Source of the DNA: Epiperipatus broadwayi
Taxonomy: Eukaryota; Onychophora; Udeonychophora; Euonychophora; Peripatidae
DNA length: 64,000 bases
Assembly (NCBI GenBank): GCA_028023455.1
Contig: JAQFVV010012506.1
Span: 2,350,714 to 2,414,713 of the forward strand
Reading direction: 5' to 3'
This document shows, in pieces, positions 1 through 12,165 of this stretch. Each line of letters begins with the position of its first letter. Within the stretch, counting starts at the first letter, position 1. The position numbers were made by a program, and so were the translations under genes. The notes under the pieces are model-generated. The model was not told the DNA's origin and made no database searches. It saw only the letters and a program-made list of their open reading frames with translations.

Positions 1-479
1 TTTATACCTCTAATAATTAATAATGATTATATAAAATCGTAATATGATAATTATTACACTGATTAAATATTTTAGAGTGCCTTTATTGATTTAACAAAAT
101 AATCTTAATGTATACTTATGTTCGCTAACTAGTTCGCAGTGCATAATTTATAAAGACTTACTTTAAAATAAATGAGTGGGTTTATTCAAATATGGCTAGT
201 AGTTAACTCTCTTAATTTCAGATTAAGGTAACGTTAAAATCAATTAATTCTCAGAGCTCTTAACTAAACGTGATTAAATTATTTATTTAACGAAAAATAA
301 AATTAATAATTATAATTAATTTATCCCATATATAATTAAGGTATCAAAAGAATTTTTGTTATATCCTATCATATTAAAATTAAAGATCAAAATAATAAGT
401 GATGCAAATGGATTTAATAAAAAAAATTGATTTAATAAAGTAGAAATATGATCTTTTTTACTTTGAGAATATGTAAAAA
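1..479. other. AT-rich intergenic DNA
   Basis: No open frame of useful length, RNA gene or recognisable repeat was seen here. It is AT-rich sequence upstream of the first LINE fragment. A short direct repeat of gatttaataaa is seen near 412-440. Confidence 0.6.
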
Positions 480-484
480 ATGAT

Positions 485-1587
485 GACTTCAGTAATTATA
501 AGCAATTGTATTATAAATATAACAACTCAAAATGCATTGGGGCTTTCCAACAAAGCCTTGATCCAAAAGCTGAATCACTGGTATGTTGAATTCAAACACA
601 TCGACTTTCTTCTCAAATTCAATCTGGCTTCTCTTCCCACCAGTTGCTTTCTGGTGGCCAGGAGGGGTTTCTCAAAGATTGGACCCCAGTGCCAGCTCTG
701 CTACTCAGCTGATGAGACCATAGCCCACCTACTATACATGGCTCCACCTTTGCTCCTATCAGGAATTTCATTATTAACAAAGTTTCACTAGACATCAGAG
801 ATATCCTATCAATTCAAACATGATCAAACAGGGAACCTATGCATCCATCAGACTGTCCATCTTCTTGACCTTCACTTTATGGCTAATCAGATGTAAATTA
901 ATGTTTGGACATTCTAATAACTCTCCACTTCAGATTTACATCAAGCTACATATACAGGCTAAAGTCAGAGACTCAGCCCTTGCACCTCACCTGTTACACA
1001 GAGACACTTGGTAAAAGATTGAGTTTCCCAATGAATAATCCACCATTAAATATTGATGGCTCCTAATTGAACTTAAAGACATAAATCTAAAATAAATAGA
1101 TGCCCTGATTTCATCATGCAACCTGCATTGGGATTATGCCTCCAAAAGGCTGAAAATGGAATCATAATTCAATGAGAAATGGAACAACCTGTCACATCAA
1201 ACAAAACTGCACAAGTAGTGAGCTATATGCACTGATAATTCTCAGCCCAACCATAGATGAACTGTAACCCCAAAATTCAGGGCCTTGTTTTTTGGCTCAT
1301 TTTATCTCAGCCACTAATCTCTTCTCCACTTTTCAGAATACTGAACTCTTTTAAACTAGAGGTCGCTTTAGGACATAATGCACGTACCAAAAAACTGAAT
1401 GACTAAACAGATGCATAGCATCTCTCACTGATGGACTCACCACTGATTAAAGACTGTTGATCCATATATTCAGGACTGTGCAGTATGTGTTCCTTTTTTT
1501 AGTCTGTATGCTTTAAATACAATGTAAACCTTTTCAGTGTACAAAAAACATTTCATGTTTAAATAAAATATTTTTTAAAAAAAACTA
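485..1587 (+). mobile_element. 5'-truncated Tx1/L1-like LINE, 3' end of ORF2 and 3' UTR
   Basis: This is the tail of a non-LTR retrotransposon ORF2. Frame 480-791 carries the segment preceding the C-terminal zinc-binding region (…FLLKFNLASLPTSCFLVARR) and the start of the zinc-binding motif itself (QCQLC…DETIAHLL at about 688-740). The equivalent region of the full-length LINE reads IIKINLNALP…CGLC…DETIDHII. The last cysteine is lost. A frame change leads to 820-1014, which ends in the family's closing pattern K-x-RD-x-L-x…TW before a stop at 1012-1014. About 570 bp of 3' UTR follow, then an AATAAA-like, A-rich tail (1560-1587). The copy lacks the endonuclease and RT core, so it is a dead 5'-truncated insertion. 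It diverges clearly from the neighbouring full-length copy. No target-site duplication was found. Confidence 0.8.
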
Positions 1588-1600
1588 TTTCATTATTAAT

Positions 1601-1615
1601 AACAATCATATAAAA
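1601..1615. repeat. Target-site duplication, left copy
   Basis: The 15-bp sequence aacaatcatataaaa occurs here and again, identically, at 8052-8066. These bracket the LINE at 1616-8051. Direct repeats of this length are the expected product of target-primed reverse transcription and fix both ends of the insertion. Confidence 0.92.
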
Positions 1616-1759
1616 ACACTTCCGCTTTTGGCAGCCATCTTTGCAACTGGTCTTATAAAAAGCGTCCCTTAGCGATTCAGTTTCAAGAAGACAGGGACGA
1701 TTGTCCCCTTACCTTTACATTTTTTATTCAAGGTAAGTCGGTTTTAATAATTATATATT
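1616..1759 (+). promoter_or_regulatory. LINE 5' UTR and probable internal promoter
   Basis: The inserted element opens with a pyrimidine-rich stretch (cacttccgctttt) followed at 1634-1642 by gccatcttt, which resembles a YY1 site placed just inside the start of the element. A short perfect hairpin (gggac-gatt-gtccc) lies at 1694-1707. At 1729-1735 the sequence aag|gtaagt is a consensus 5' splice donor. The ORF1 start codon is at 1760. The promoter role is inferred by analogy with internal promoters of LINEs. Confidence 0.5.
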
Positions 1760-4543
1760 ATGGAAAGTGATAATATAATCGATAACTCTCAAATTAATGT
1801 TAACCCCGATCTCAGCATTCAATCTAGCAATGCAGGCATCTGTCGTAAATATTATAATCTTAGATCTAATCTAAATGCAACTAAACTAACTTCTACTACA
1901 AATAAAAACCCACAAACCAATAAATCAAATGAAAACACCATCGCAAATATCAACAAAAGTTTAGAAAATATTCAACTTACCCCTAATATAAACAATAGCA
2001 TAAATATCTCATCAAGCGAAACTATTGAAATGCTTAAAAATACAAGCAAAAACCAATCATCTCCTCTCCGAAGACTTTACGCTCCCTCAGAAGACTCTAA
2101 TGAGCAATTTCCTTTGCCCAATAATACCCTGAAAACCTTATCTGAAAATAATAGACAAAATTTCCAACAAGATGATTTCAGCGAATTTTTTAAAGTTAAA
2201 ACTTTTCCACCAGAGGTCGACAAAACCAGCGCTGTCACATTACAGTTTGTCAACAGTAAATTTAAAAATCAAAAAGAAGAAATAAATTTTAAAACTAATA
2301 AATCTCATTCCAAAACAAACAAAGATTATAGCACAGAACAATCCACTGCTACATCAGCCAACTTGCAATCTAAACCAATTTCCTCAATTCCAATATTGGA
2401 AAATTCCTCTACGTACGCAAATATCGTAAGGTCTAAAAATTCTGAGAGCATCTCCGAAAATATTAAGGCCGATAATTTCAATGAACTATATTTGAATATC
2501 TCAGAATTAGACACAGAACAAGAATCAAACACTCTGGAAAATGTCTCATTTAATATAAATGATCTTAATGACGACATGTTCCTAAAAATAAATAACGATT
2601 TCAACAAAACGATTCCCAACACTCTGTATAAATCATTTACAAACTACTACAGCGATAAGTCATTAATCTTAGCCATAACAAATCAACAATGTGCATTATA
2701 TAAGTTCCCTCTAGAACAACTATACAGTCTAATCAATCAAAATCAATTAGGCAGAGGCATTCACATGATCCTTAATCATCCCAATGACCGCTATGTTATC
2801 GTTGAGTTTAAAACGTGGGCGGACCATATGAACTTTAAAAATAACTACTGATCTTTAGGAAATTATATACTATGCTCCATAGATATGAACCGTCCAGTTA
2901 CACTATCCGGCAGAATTCAAAACTGCCTCGCCCACTTGAAAGAACAAGAACTACAAGACATCCTTATTAATTATGGTTCAGTTAGCAAATTTAAACACTT
3001 ATTAAACCCTCACTTTGAAGATCAAATCCTGTCCAATACAGTTATCTTCACACTTACATTAAAGAAAAACATTATACCCACTGACATACCCACCATTATT
3101 ACTGCAAGAGGCTCTCCTATGGTTTTGACCTTCAGGGGAGTACAGCCACAATGTTTCTTCTGCCTTCAAAGAACACACCTTATTAAAGATTGTGCAGCAA
3201 GAATATGCACACACTGTGGTATTAAAAAGAATAAAGTTCACAGATGCCCTGGTAGACCTATTAATACAGCTATCACATCCTTAAATAGACAATCACCACA
3301 TGGGACTAATTCAAACAGCAACCTCACAAACCCAGACAATCTGATTCAAATAAAACCTCCAACAAACCCTTTCACATCCAAACCTATCTTTCAAAATGAA
3401 AATCTTCAAGAAAGAACAAACACCAACCTCTACACTAATAGTAGTGAATCAGAGAACCAAGCGATAACATATACTGCTACTAAACCAATCTCTCAAACCA
3501 ATAATACTCAAGATCATTTATACGATACATATTGTACTAATCCCCAAGAAACAATGCTAGGCCAAACTCTTTCTACAAAAGAAGACAATATGACCAAACC
3601 ATCTAACGAGAGTAAGGAAAACCCAGGCGATGAAGAAAATGCACTTAAAAAATTTCAAAACAATTCATCTATAACAACTCCCACCCAGCTTAAAACCAAT
3701 GATGCATCATCATTCGGGCCAGCTAAGTCTAACAAACCTAAACAAAGTGATCCACAAACTGTCCTCAATTCTTCAATGCCTGCAATAATTAACCATCCAA
3801 ATGAAAAGACTTATCAAACACTCAACCCGAAAGTCAGCATAATTAATGTTTCACAACAGTTACAGCAAACCGAAAATAACTCAGGTCTAAAATTTAAACC
3901 AAATTCTTATAACAATAAAAAAACACTTTCATCAAAAGAACAGGAAAAAGAAACAACACTATTAAACTTAAAAACCCCCAAATAACCAACACAACAAATA
4001 CCCAAAATACAAATAAGAAAATTAAAAGAAAATCAATTCGCTCAGATAAATCAAGCTCTGATGGTGACAGCTCCCATCCAATACATTATTCACCACCACC
4101 CACTAGCAAACAAATTTCAGATATATCCAGCACAAAGCTTCGCAAATCCATAGAAAAAAAGAGGAAAACCATGGATCCTATAACCATCGATACCATTGAT
4201 CCATCTGATAAATCTCAGACAGATTACACTACTTCATCAGACACCGAAGACTTCATGATGCGTTTCCTCAACCAACAAATATATCATCCATAGAAAAAAA
4301 GAGGAAAACCATGGATCCTATAACCATCGATACCATTAATCCATCTGATGAATCTCAGACAGATTACACTACTTCATCAGACACCGAAGACTTCATGATG
4401 CGTTTCCTCAACCAACAAATATATCACCAATCCATCCACAAGTTCAATCACAAGACTCTGATTGCCAAACAACATCAGAACGCATTAACATGGAGATGTC
4501 CCACATTGACTTGGTACACTTTGCTGAGAACGGTTTGGATTAA
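1760..4543 (+). pseudogene. LINE ORF1 (zinc-knuckle RNA-binding protein), interrupted
   Basis: ORF1 proteins bind the LINE RNA and form the retrotransposition particle. The reading frame starts at ATG 1760. The N-terminal ~360 codons are Asn/Ser-rich and low-complexity. A single in-frame TGA (2849-2851) interrupts the frame, which then continues to 3985. The central part has a CCHC knuckle (C-x2-C-x4-H-x4-C, CFFCLQRTHLIKDC, about 3152-3193) followed by a second Cys/His cluster (CTHC…HRC). A one-base frameshift at the C-run near 3977 is needed to continue into a basic, NLS-like tract (KKIKRK) and an acidic C-terminus. The C-terminus is further broken by a 140-bp tandem duplication. The original stop is probably TAA 4541-4543, six bases before the ORF2 ATG. 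The stop, frameshift and duplication make this a pseudogene. I infer that the TGA replaces a tryptophan codon. Confidence 0.8.
4147..4426 (+). repeat. 140-bp tandem duplication inside ORF1
   Basis: Unit 1 is 4147-4286 and unit 2 is 4287-4426. I count two base differences between them (in the segment reading ccattgatcc versus ccattaatcc and just after it). The 140-bp length is not a multiple of three, so the duplication shifts the ORF1 frame and creates a stop at the junction. It is a copy-specific lesion. Confidence 0.92.
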
Positions 4544-4549
4544 TCTATC

Positions 4550-7500
4550 ATGTTCTGCAAAATTGCTGGCATTAACATTCGTGGCATCAACTCAATTGAT
4601 AGAGTTCTAGCTATCAAAAACTGGCTCTCTCTCTGCTCCCCTCATATACTTCTTATGGGTGAAACTAAATGTCACCATAAGACTGATCATAAAATATTAT
4701 CTCTTCTCTCAGCTCTCGGATTTACTAGATTTTCCATAGGCCATTCTGCTTCAGGTGGAGTCGGTATTCTTCTCAGCAAGTCAAGACCACCAAACAGTTT
4801 TAGCATTCTTTTCCTAGATGCCAATATTATTGTCATAGAAATAGACTATTGGGGTTATCTGATCATCATAGCTTATATATATACAGCCAAAGACACCTCT
4901 CAATATCTAAAAATAATCCATATCCTAAATGCCATCAACACTAACAGAGCCTCCCCTACTATTCTTCTAGGAGACTTTAACACCACATACAATGACTTCA
5001 ACAAGAGATTTTTGCATCTAATAAATCGCAGATTAATGTGTGGAGAGGGTTTCTTCCCTCCTGAAGCCTACTCTTTCTATACTAAAACTAAAAAGTCCCT
5101 GATTGATTTGGTTTTCTACACCCCAGACCTCCATTTCAACCTTGATGCAGCCTTGGCCCCTGTTGCTTTCTCTGATCATATCACTCTAATCTTACAACTT
5201 ACACCTATTTCAATCCCTTCACCTATTGATGTACCTGGTAAAACCATGCACATGATCACCCAATCAAATATAACCGAAGCGATAGTGTCTGAGGCATACA
5301 TCCTTTTCCAGAAAATAAACATCCTTTCCCTTCCTGCTGAGGAGGGCTGGTTTTCTTTCATTGGAATACTTCAGTCCATATTAAATCACCACACCAGGAA
5401 AATCAAAGGACCTAATGGCCTTCTAAATGACCTAACAGACATAAATATACAACTTCAAGCATCACAGCAAAATTTCACAAATACAGAAAAAATTATCTTC
5501 CTTAAAAATCTCTACAAAATCAAGCAAAAGTCCCTTGCAGAATATATATCCATCAGAAGAGCCAAATGTTTCTTAGCACAACAACACTGCTGGACGAGAG
5601 ACTACCTTAGATGGGCACTGGGATACAATAAAAAACAAATCACTCCCTTATCCATTAATACTAATGGAACCAATCTTATTGGCTTTCCAATGATGCAGCA
5701 CATCAGCAAACAATTCTGCCAATTAATGCAAAAAGATGGAGGTCCTCCTATAAACAGCTGGTTGGATGCTGGTGACTCCGGTGAACATGGCATCATGGAA
5801 ATCCAAATCAAAAAGATGATAACATCTCTCCCTGACGGCGTTCATCCTGGCCTTCATGGCATCCCAAATTTCCTTCTCAAACACCTCAGTCAATTCACTG
5901 TGCCAATTATTAAAAAAATGATTGATCACCTAGCCTCCAGCAACAGAAACATAACAGATCTTTACCCAGTGGCACTCGTGCCTTTTATTAAAAAAGCAAA
6001 ACCACTAAATGACATTAAAAGTATTCGGCCAATTTCCATGACCCCATTGCTTATCAAGATAATTGAGTCAGTCATTAAAGATACAAATCCAAACTCAAAT
6101 TCTTAGCCATATCTCATCAAACCAATACGGAAAAAAGGGATCATCAACCTCGCATGCTATGTCCAATGTAACTGCACTGTTCAATTACATCATTGTAAAT
6201 CAAAACCTATTGCTGTCCAGCTGGATGTTGCGGCAGCATTTGATTCAGTCCAGATAAACATACTCCTAGATATTCTGTTGGAATGTGACATTCCAGCCGG
6301 GATTGTACAGATGGTCAGCAATCTGCTCAACAACAGAGAGATTTTTTTCTCGCTTGATGGCAAGATCACACCAGGCTTCAAGCCATACAAGTCGATCCCT
6401 CAAGGATCCCCGCTCAGTGCCCTTTTCTTCACAGCATACATCAACCCTCTTCTGACAGATATAGAAAAAAACCTCCCTGGAATTTTCCTTCCCTCTCTCA
6501 ATAAAAACTTCAATGTATTTGCATATATAGATGACATCATGGTTGTGCTTCCCACCATTAAATACCTTCCCCATCTCATGAACATATTAAACAGAAATAC
6601 AGCGAAACTTGGCCTACAAATAAATTTTAACAAATCTTCCATCTGGAAGATAATGTCTGGTAAACAAATTAACTCAGCCTTTTCTGCAAAACCCCAAAGA
6701 TACCTAGGCTTCCCAATCTACAAATCTCCAACTGCAATGGCAAGAGAAGATTCAAGATGCAATCCTCCATTCAACTGAAGCCATCACTACTTCACTCTCT
6801 AGAATATACCTTTCATTATATGGAAAGGTTGGCCTCCTCAACATGATTGATCATAATGCCAAAAATCTCATATTATCTTCCATTTGTTAAAATGTCTAAA
6901 CAGTTTCAAAATAAAATTAACCAATTATGCACCAAACTTCTCTGGAGAGGAAGGACAGTTGCTATTAGCTTGCGAGGTATCCAATGACCACGCAGGTTCA
7001 ATGGACTGTCATTCCACTCAATACAAGCAATCATTTTACAGAAAACCCACAACACTCTACATAATCTGATCCTCTCCTGTGGATACTCTAACATTATTAA
7101 AAAAATTACACTGACAGATCATCCTCCACCCTCTTCCAGTTCATGGATAGCATCCCTAATACAACACCTACAACTTTATAACCCAATAATACCCTTTAAC
7201 CTTAACCAAAAAATCACCTTATGGGAAGCATACAATATAATCAACTATAATCAACAACCCATTAAAACCAGCCTAAAAGTAACCAACCAAAGACTCATTA
7301 CACACTTCAAAAGATGGAGTCTGGAACCCAAATTCCTTGACTTCATCATTAAAATAAATCTTAATGCGCTACCCATAAATTGGTTTCTTTATCACCGAAG
7401 AGGTTTTACCAGCATTGACCCTAAATGTGGTCTGTGTGCTCGTGAAGATGAAACCATAGACCATATTATACACCGGTGCCCAAGACTTAAAACTCTGAAA

Positions 7501-7776
7501 GATATAATTATAATCAATTCCAACATAAGACCTGATATGATTTTCTCACTTGAAAATGCCATTCATAATGGATTTTTTTCAATAATAAGGCTTTCTACCT
7601 TTGTCCTTTATTTCTTATGGATAGTGAGATGCAAAAGTCTCATGGAATTACCCCCACCATAAATCATACCATTGTTTTATCAAACGCTCAAAAAAATCAA
7701 GAAACGTGACCAGCTCCTTGCCTCCAGTAAAGTCTTTTCTGACACCTGGTCTTTAATTGCTCTTTCCTTTTCCTGA
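4550..7776 (+). pseudogene. LINE ORF2 (APE endonuclease + reverse transcriptase), frameshifted
   Basis: ORF2 nicks target DNA and reverse-transcribes the element RNA. From ATG 4550 an open frame of 518 codons holds an APE-like endonuclease. It has an N-terminal AGINIRGIN motif, GETK with the catalytic Glu, GGVGILL, LGDFN at about codon 141, SLIDLVF, and SDH at about codon 208. The RT begins with RPISM (about 6027-6041). Frameshifts near 6075 and 6205 lead to motif A (VQLDVAAAFD, about 6217-6246), motif B (QGSPLSA, about 6400-6420) and motif C, which reads YIDD at 6524-6535 and keeps both catalytic Asp. YLGFP follows. Beyond 6735 the frame is repeatedly broken but can be followed to a zinc-binding segment (CGLC…DHIIHRC, about 7426-7482) and the closing KKRDQLL…TW before a stop at 7774-7776. 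At about 1075 codons it is near full length for the family but inactive. Confidence 0.87.
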
Positions 7777-8066
7777 TAATCAATTCCCACCTACCCAGCA
7801 TTATAGAATAGTCAATTATAAAAGAAAATATTCATGTTTATATTAAAAATGCTAATACCATTAAACAAGTTCTTAGAATCTCTTCACTATACCTAACCAC
7901 ATAAGAGTATAACATTGAGCTCTCATAACATAATCTAGCCAGATGACAAATAGAACATTATATAATCATATTATTGTACAATTTATTCATTTATTTATCC
8001 TTTATTAGTATGTAATCACTATTTATTGTTAATAAAATTTTTATTGAAATGAACAATCATATAAAA
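7777..8066 (+). other. LINE 3' UTR, tail and right TSD
   Basis: This AT-rich 3' UTR has no ORF. The element ends in an AATAAAATTTTT-type tail at about 8031-8051, immediately followed by the second copy of the 15-bp target-site duplication (8052-8066). Confidence 0.8.
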
Positions 8067-10340
8067 TAAAAGAACCATATATTAGTAAACAATAAACATA
8101 CTTATAATATCAAAAGTTCTCTGAAAAATAATTACAAATATTATTATCTGTTCTATTTAAATAATCTAACCTTGAATTATGAATATGCGCATGGTCAATA
8201 AAGTGATGCAGGTACAAATAGTTGTATTGGAGAAGGTTGTTTGCTCTTCATCAAATGTCTACCATTAGTTAAAGGTAGATAAGAATGTTTTATAATGTTC
8301 TTAATCTTTTCTCATTGTAACACTTAATCCACTAGCAACATTCCTAAAATTGGTCTAGTTTATTAACTCTTTTAGAAACAAGCAAATTGGTTGCCTAGTA
8401 GCTATATCAATGTTATACATATAAATAACTTCATAAAAATCTGCTATCGTATATCTTAGTGGCATGACTTATTACTGTGTCTAGTTTATATTATATGTTA
8501 AAGTTTCAATCTTTGGATTAGGAGCAATCTTCAACTAACAAATAAAGTTTAGAATTATTGATACCACACAATTTGTTGCATGGTATAACAGTCATCAATT
8601 TCTTTATAAACATTTACTAGGCACAATTAAGATAATATTCCCTAATGATTCAATTATCTACTCAGGATCTTTTATGATTGAATAAGGTAAGGCTTAGAAC
8701 AAGGTTAAATAAAACATAAAATAAATTAATTTAACTTAATCCAACCTGTCTCCAATATAAAATATAACAATATATATTACATTTACACCCAAATCTAACT
8801 AATTATAACTGGGTACTTTATTTGGTAATTTCAGTCTGATTTGTTAAACATTGAGCATTTCTAAGGAACATTCTTAAAGATTTTCAAACATTTTACATTG
8901 AATAAAGAAAGTTTCAAAAGAATTCAGCTTCTGTTTTTTTAATGCTATATTTCAAATCTGACATCTGGTAAATGCAATATTATTTATATTGGTGCATGCT
9001 TTAAACTAAAATACCAATACATAATAATTATACTTTTATTTTCCACGTTTTCTATAAATAAATGAAAATTTAATTTGAAGGCTATTATCATTTATTTTTT
9101 CAAGTGATTAATATTAGTCAATATGGAATTTAGTATTTTTTCTATTTCTTTTAATATCACAGCAAAATGGTCTTTAAAAACATTAGTTATCCATGATCTT
9201 TCCTCATACTACTAAGTATTACCAGTGTCATTTATTGACAGTTTTTATCACTAACAGTGATTCTATTTGCTATTATTGTTTAATTCATTGTCTCTGTCAG
9301 TTAACTAAATATGACTCTGCTATATGTTCAACTTAACTATTTAGAATGTATATAACTTATTAATATTGTAATAAATAGTTTATTTATATAGCACTTGACT
9401 ACATATATAATATAAAGAAAGGAATAATATTGATATGATTACGCTTTATCCAGTTTTGAAATATACCTGAATCAATTTACCCTACAGCATCTATTCTGCA
9501 ACTGAGTCAAACTAAAATAGCTAGGCAATTGATTTCATGCAAGCTTTTACATTGCACTCATTGACCCAAGCATTATCATTTGAGATGTGCGTCTGGATAA
9601 TTATTATTACATGTGAAGAGAAAATTTATTTTGGAAAGACAGTGTTGTATTCTAAATATACACTGTCGTAATTTTGTAATAAATCAAATCTTATTAAAGC
9701 ATTAATGGAAATATATTGCGTAAATCATTAATGATTTTTATTTTATATATTTCATTTTAATATTGAATTTATATTTGACCTTTGCATTACCTTTTTATTA
9801 CAAATGTTTTTCAATCAATTCACTTTGCCTAATTTCAACTAATTTTGAATTAAAGCTTGACATATAGAAAGAACATTTTATAAATGAAATCCAATTCACT
9901 GTTTTATTTTAACCCTCTCAATCTCTAATAGTTAACATTATATTAACAATATATTTGATTTATATCAACTTCGAAAACATGAATTTTGTTGCAAGAATTT
10001 GTGTAAAATAGTAATAATAATCATCAAATAATTAATTACACAGGAGATCACGTGACAATCAACCACCAACAATGACTGTAAATTATTCAGAAGGGGATTA
10101 CAATTTTTATTTGCTCACACTATTAATTTATTTTTATTTTAAATTATACTTTCTTTGTTATTATATAATATAATAAATAAATAAACTGTACAATTAGCTT
10201 AACATTTACTAACATTAGGCAAAACCATCAATGCTTACTTCAAGATATTTAAATTATATTTCAAATCAAAATTTTAAAAGCATAAAATAAAATAAAATAT
10301 AAACTTAATCTGAACTTTTCTGATGATATTTTAGTTGTAA
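8067..10340. other. AT-rich DNA without recognisable genes
   Basis: I see no ORF, RNA gene or repeat family member in this stretch. It is uniformly AT-rich intergenic or intronic DNA. Confidence 0.6.
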
Positions 10341-10344
10341 TTAG

Positions 10345-10644
<300 letters not shown>

Positions 10645-11221
10645 TTTCAAAAAAAAACTTTATTCAGACTAAAAGAGCAAGGTTACATTAATACTTTCTA
10701 TATACATGCACTTACATTGATGTTCATGATAACTATATATATTGTGTCTAACTAAATATTTTACAAGTCTTTACAGATGTAAACTGGGTGAGTGGTGGAT
10801 TATCTCTGATAGCTTATAATACAAAATTTACAAGGCTTTTGTTGGTTCATTGGTTTTCTTTAAATTGTTTCTCAAAGTTATCTTACTTTATACATTTGGA
10901 TAACTAATACACATGTTTACAGTACAATTTTTTATTCACATATATGCTTTGTAACAGTTTTATAGTCTTCAGATATTGGTTTTGTAAGGTGGCATATGAT
11001 CTGGCTGGTAACTTTTTGTATGTTTTATTATCATATATCAATTATTGGTTCTTGTGATGACAATTTTTTTATATTCTTTTTTTGAGTATAGTAATACTGT
11101 GATTTGTAAGTTTCTGGCCTGCAATCTTGATTAGTTATGTTATATCTCTATTTGAGAGTTTTTTTCAGTCTTTGTGTTTGTGCAGATTTTGTGAACCATT
11201 TTTTAAACATATTTTTATATT

Positions 11222-11435
11222 GGACTATTTCCATCATCTAATAAGTGTATTGAATGTCTTTAGAAAAATGTAACTTTATTTAAATATTCCAAATACATTC
11301 AACTGTTAGTAATAGCACATCAAAGAGGTTAGTATATGCAATTAATAGTTGGATATATTTGGAATACTTAAAAAAAGTTAAATTTTTCTAAAGACATTCA
11401 ATGTGCATATTAGATAATGGAAATAGACCTATATA
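11222..11435. mobile_element. Short foldback MITE
   Basis: Left arm 11222-11310 (ggactatttccatcatctaa…) and right arm about 11345-11432 (…ttagataatggaaatag) are inverted copies with a ~35-bp centre. The termini match the MITE family at 17292 and 27971. It lies inside the 3' UTR of the minus-strand LINE. Confidence 0.82.
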
Positions 11436-11807
11436 AAAATATAACTAGAAAACCATCATCACAAATCTTCAGGAAAACACCATTTTTTACATGCTTGATT
11501 TGATAAATTACAAAACATTAACTGATTAGAGATGTGATTATTGTCTTATGAATGACCAAGTGGCTGCAAAATTAACTGGGTGTGCTATTTTATTGTCTCT
11601 GATTTTAACTGTAATAATTTGTTATAAAATGTTGATGTATGTTGGCTTGTATTGTGGCAAATCTGGCTGTGCATTGTATGCAACAGAATGTATAGAGCTG
11701 AAAGTTACTGCATGGACTATAGAGGTGAATGTTCTGCAGTATGCACTGATGATATCATGCAGGAATGTGGTTGTAATATGTGTTAGTTCACATGACCACC
11801 ATCTCTT

Positions 11808-12165
11808 ATGCTAGCACATAACTGTTATTTAACAGGCAGAACTCTCCATAGGAACTACCAGAGTAATAAATGGATACCAGAAGACTTGTGCATAAAATCA
11901 CCATCTAGTGCCTACTCATCTAATATCCCCAAACTAGTTTCTGAATTGTGGCCTTTGTCAGTGAGGAGCCTTGGATCTGAGAGCAAGATCTAGTTCCAGT
12001 GCTCTCAGATCCAAAGCTCCTCACTGACGAAGGCTACAAGCCATAAACTAGTTTGGGGATATTGGATGAGTAGGCACTAGATGGGGAATTTATGCACAAG
12101 AGTGGCACTACTGTATGGAGAGTTTTGTCTGTTTAATGTGTGCTAGTTATTTCATAACAAATATT
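11808..12165. repeat. Large inverted duplication with ~16-bp loop
   Basis: Left arm about 11808-11985 and right arm about 12002-12165 are near-perfect reverse complements. Examples are catctagtgcctactcatc against gatgagtaggcactagatg, and ggatctgagagc against gctctcagatcc, with aagatctagttccagt between them. Small indels occur in the outer halves. The arms lie inside the minus-strand LINE copy, so one arm is an inverted duplicate of LINE sequence. Confidence 0.93.

Larger units (their letters stand above)
1616..8051 (+). mobile_element. Full-length two-ORF LINE (Tx1/L1-like), decayed
   Basis: This is a complete 6436-bp insertion delimited by a perfect 15-bp target-site duplication. Its parts in order are: a 144-bp 5' UTR, ORF1 with a CCHC zinc knuckle (1760-4543), a 6-bp gap, ORF2 with APE-type endonuclease, reverse transcriptase and a C-terminal zinc-binding motif (4550-7776), and a 275-bp 3' UTR ending in an A/T-rich tail. 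Two-ORF organisation with a zinc-knuckle ORF1 and an APE endonuclease is typical of the Tx1/L1 group. The clade call is my inference from the motifs and is not a phylogeny. Both ORFs carry stops or frameshifts, so the copy is inactive, though the intact TSD argues for a fairly recent insertion. Confidence 0.88.

Noticed and set aside
2326-2622. Minus-strand 98-codon frame inside LINE ORF1
   Set aside because: It is a shadow of the Asn/Ser-rich ORF1; no independent support.
2849-2851. TGA as evidence of a variant genetic code or selenocysteine
   Set aside because: One stop in a retrotransposon that also has frameshifts and a disabling duplication is best explained by mutation; no SECIS-like evidence was seen.
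11548-11993. Plus-strand frames of 88 and 61 codons
   Set aside because: They are antisense to a decayed LINE ORF2; the minus strand gives the conserved motifs.
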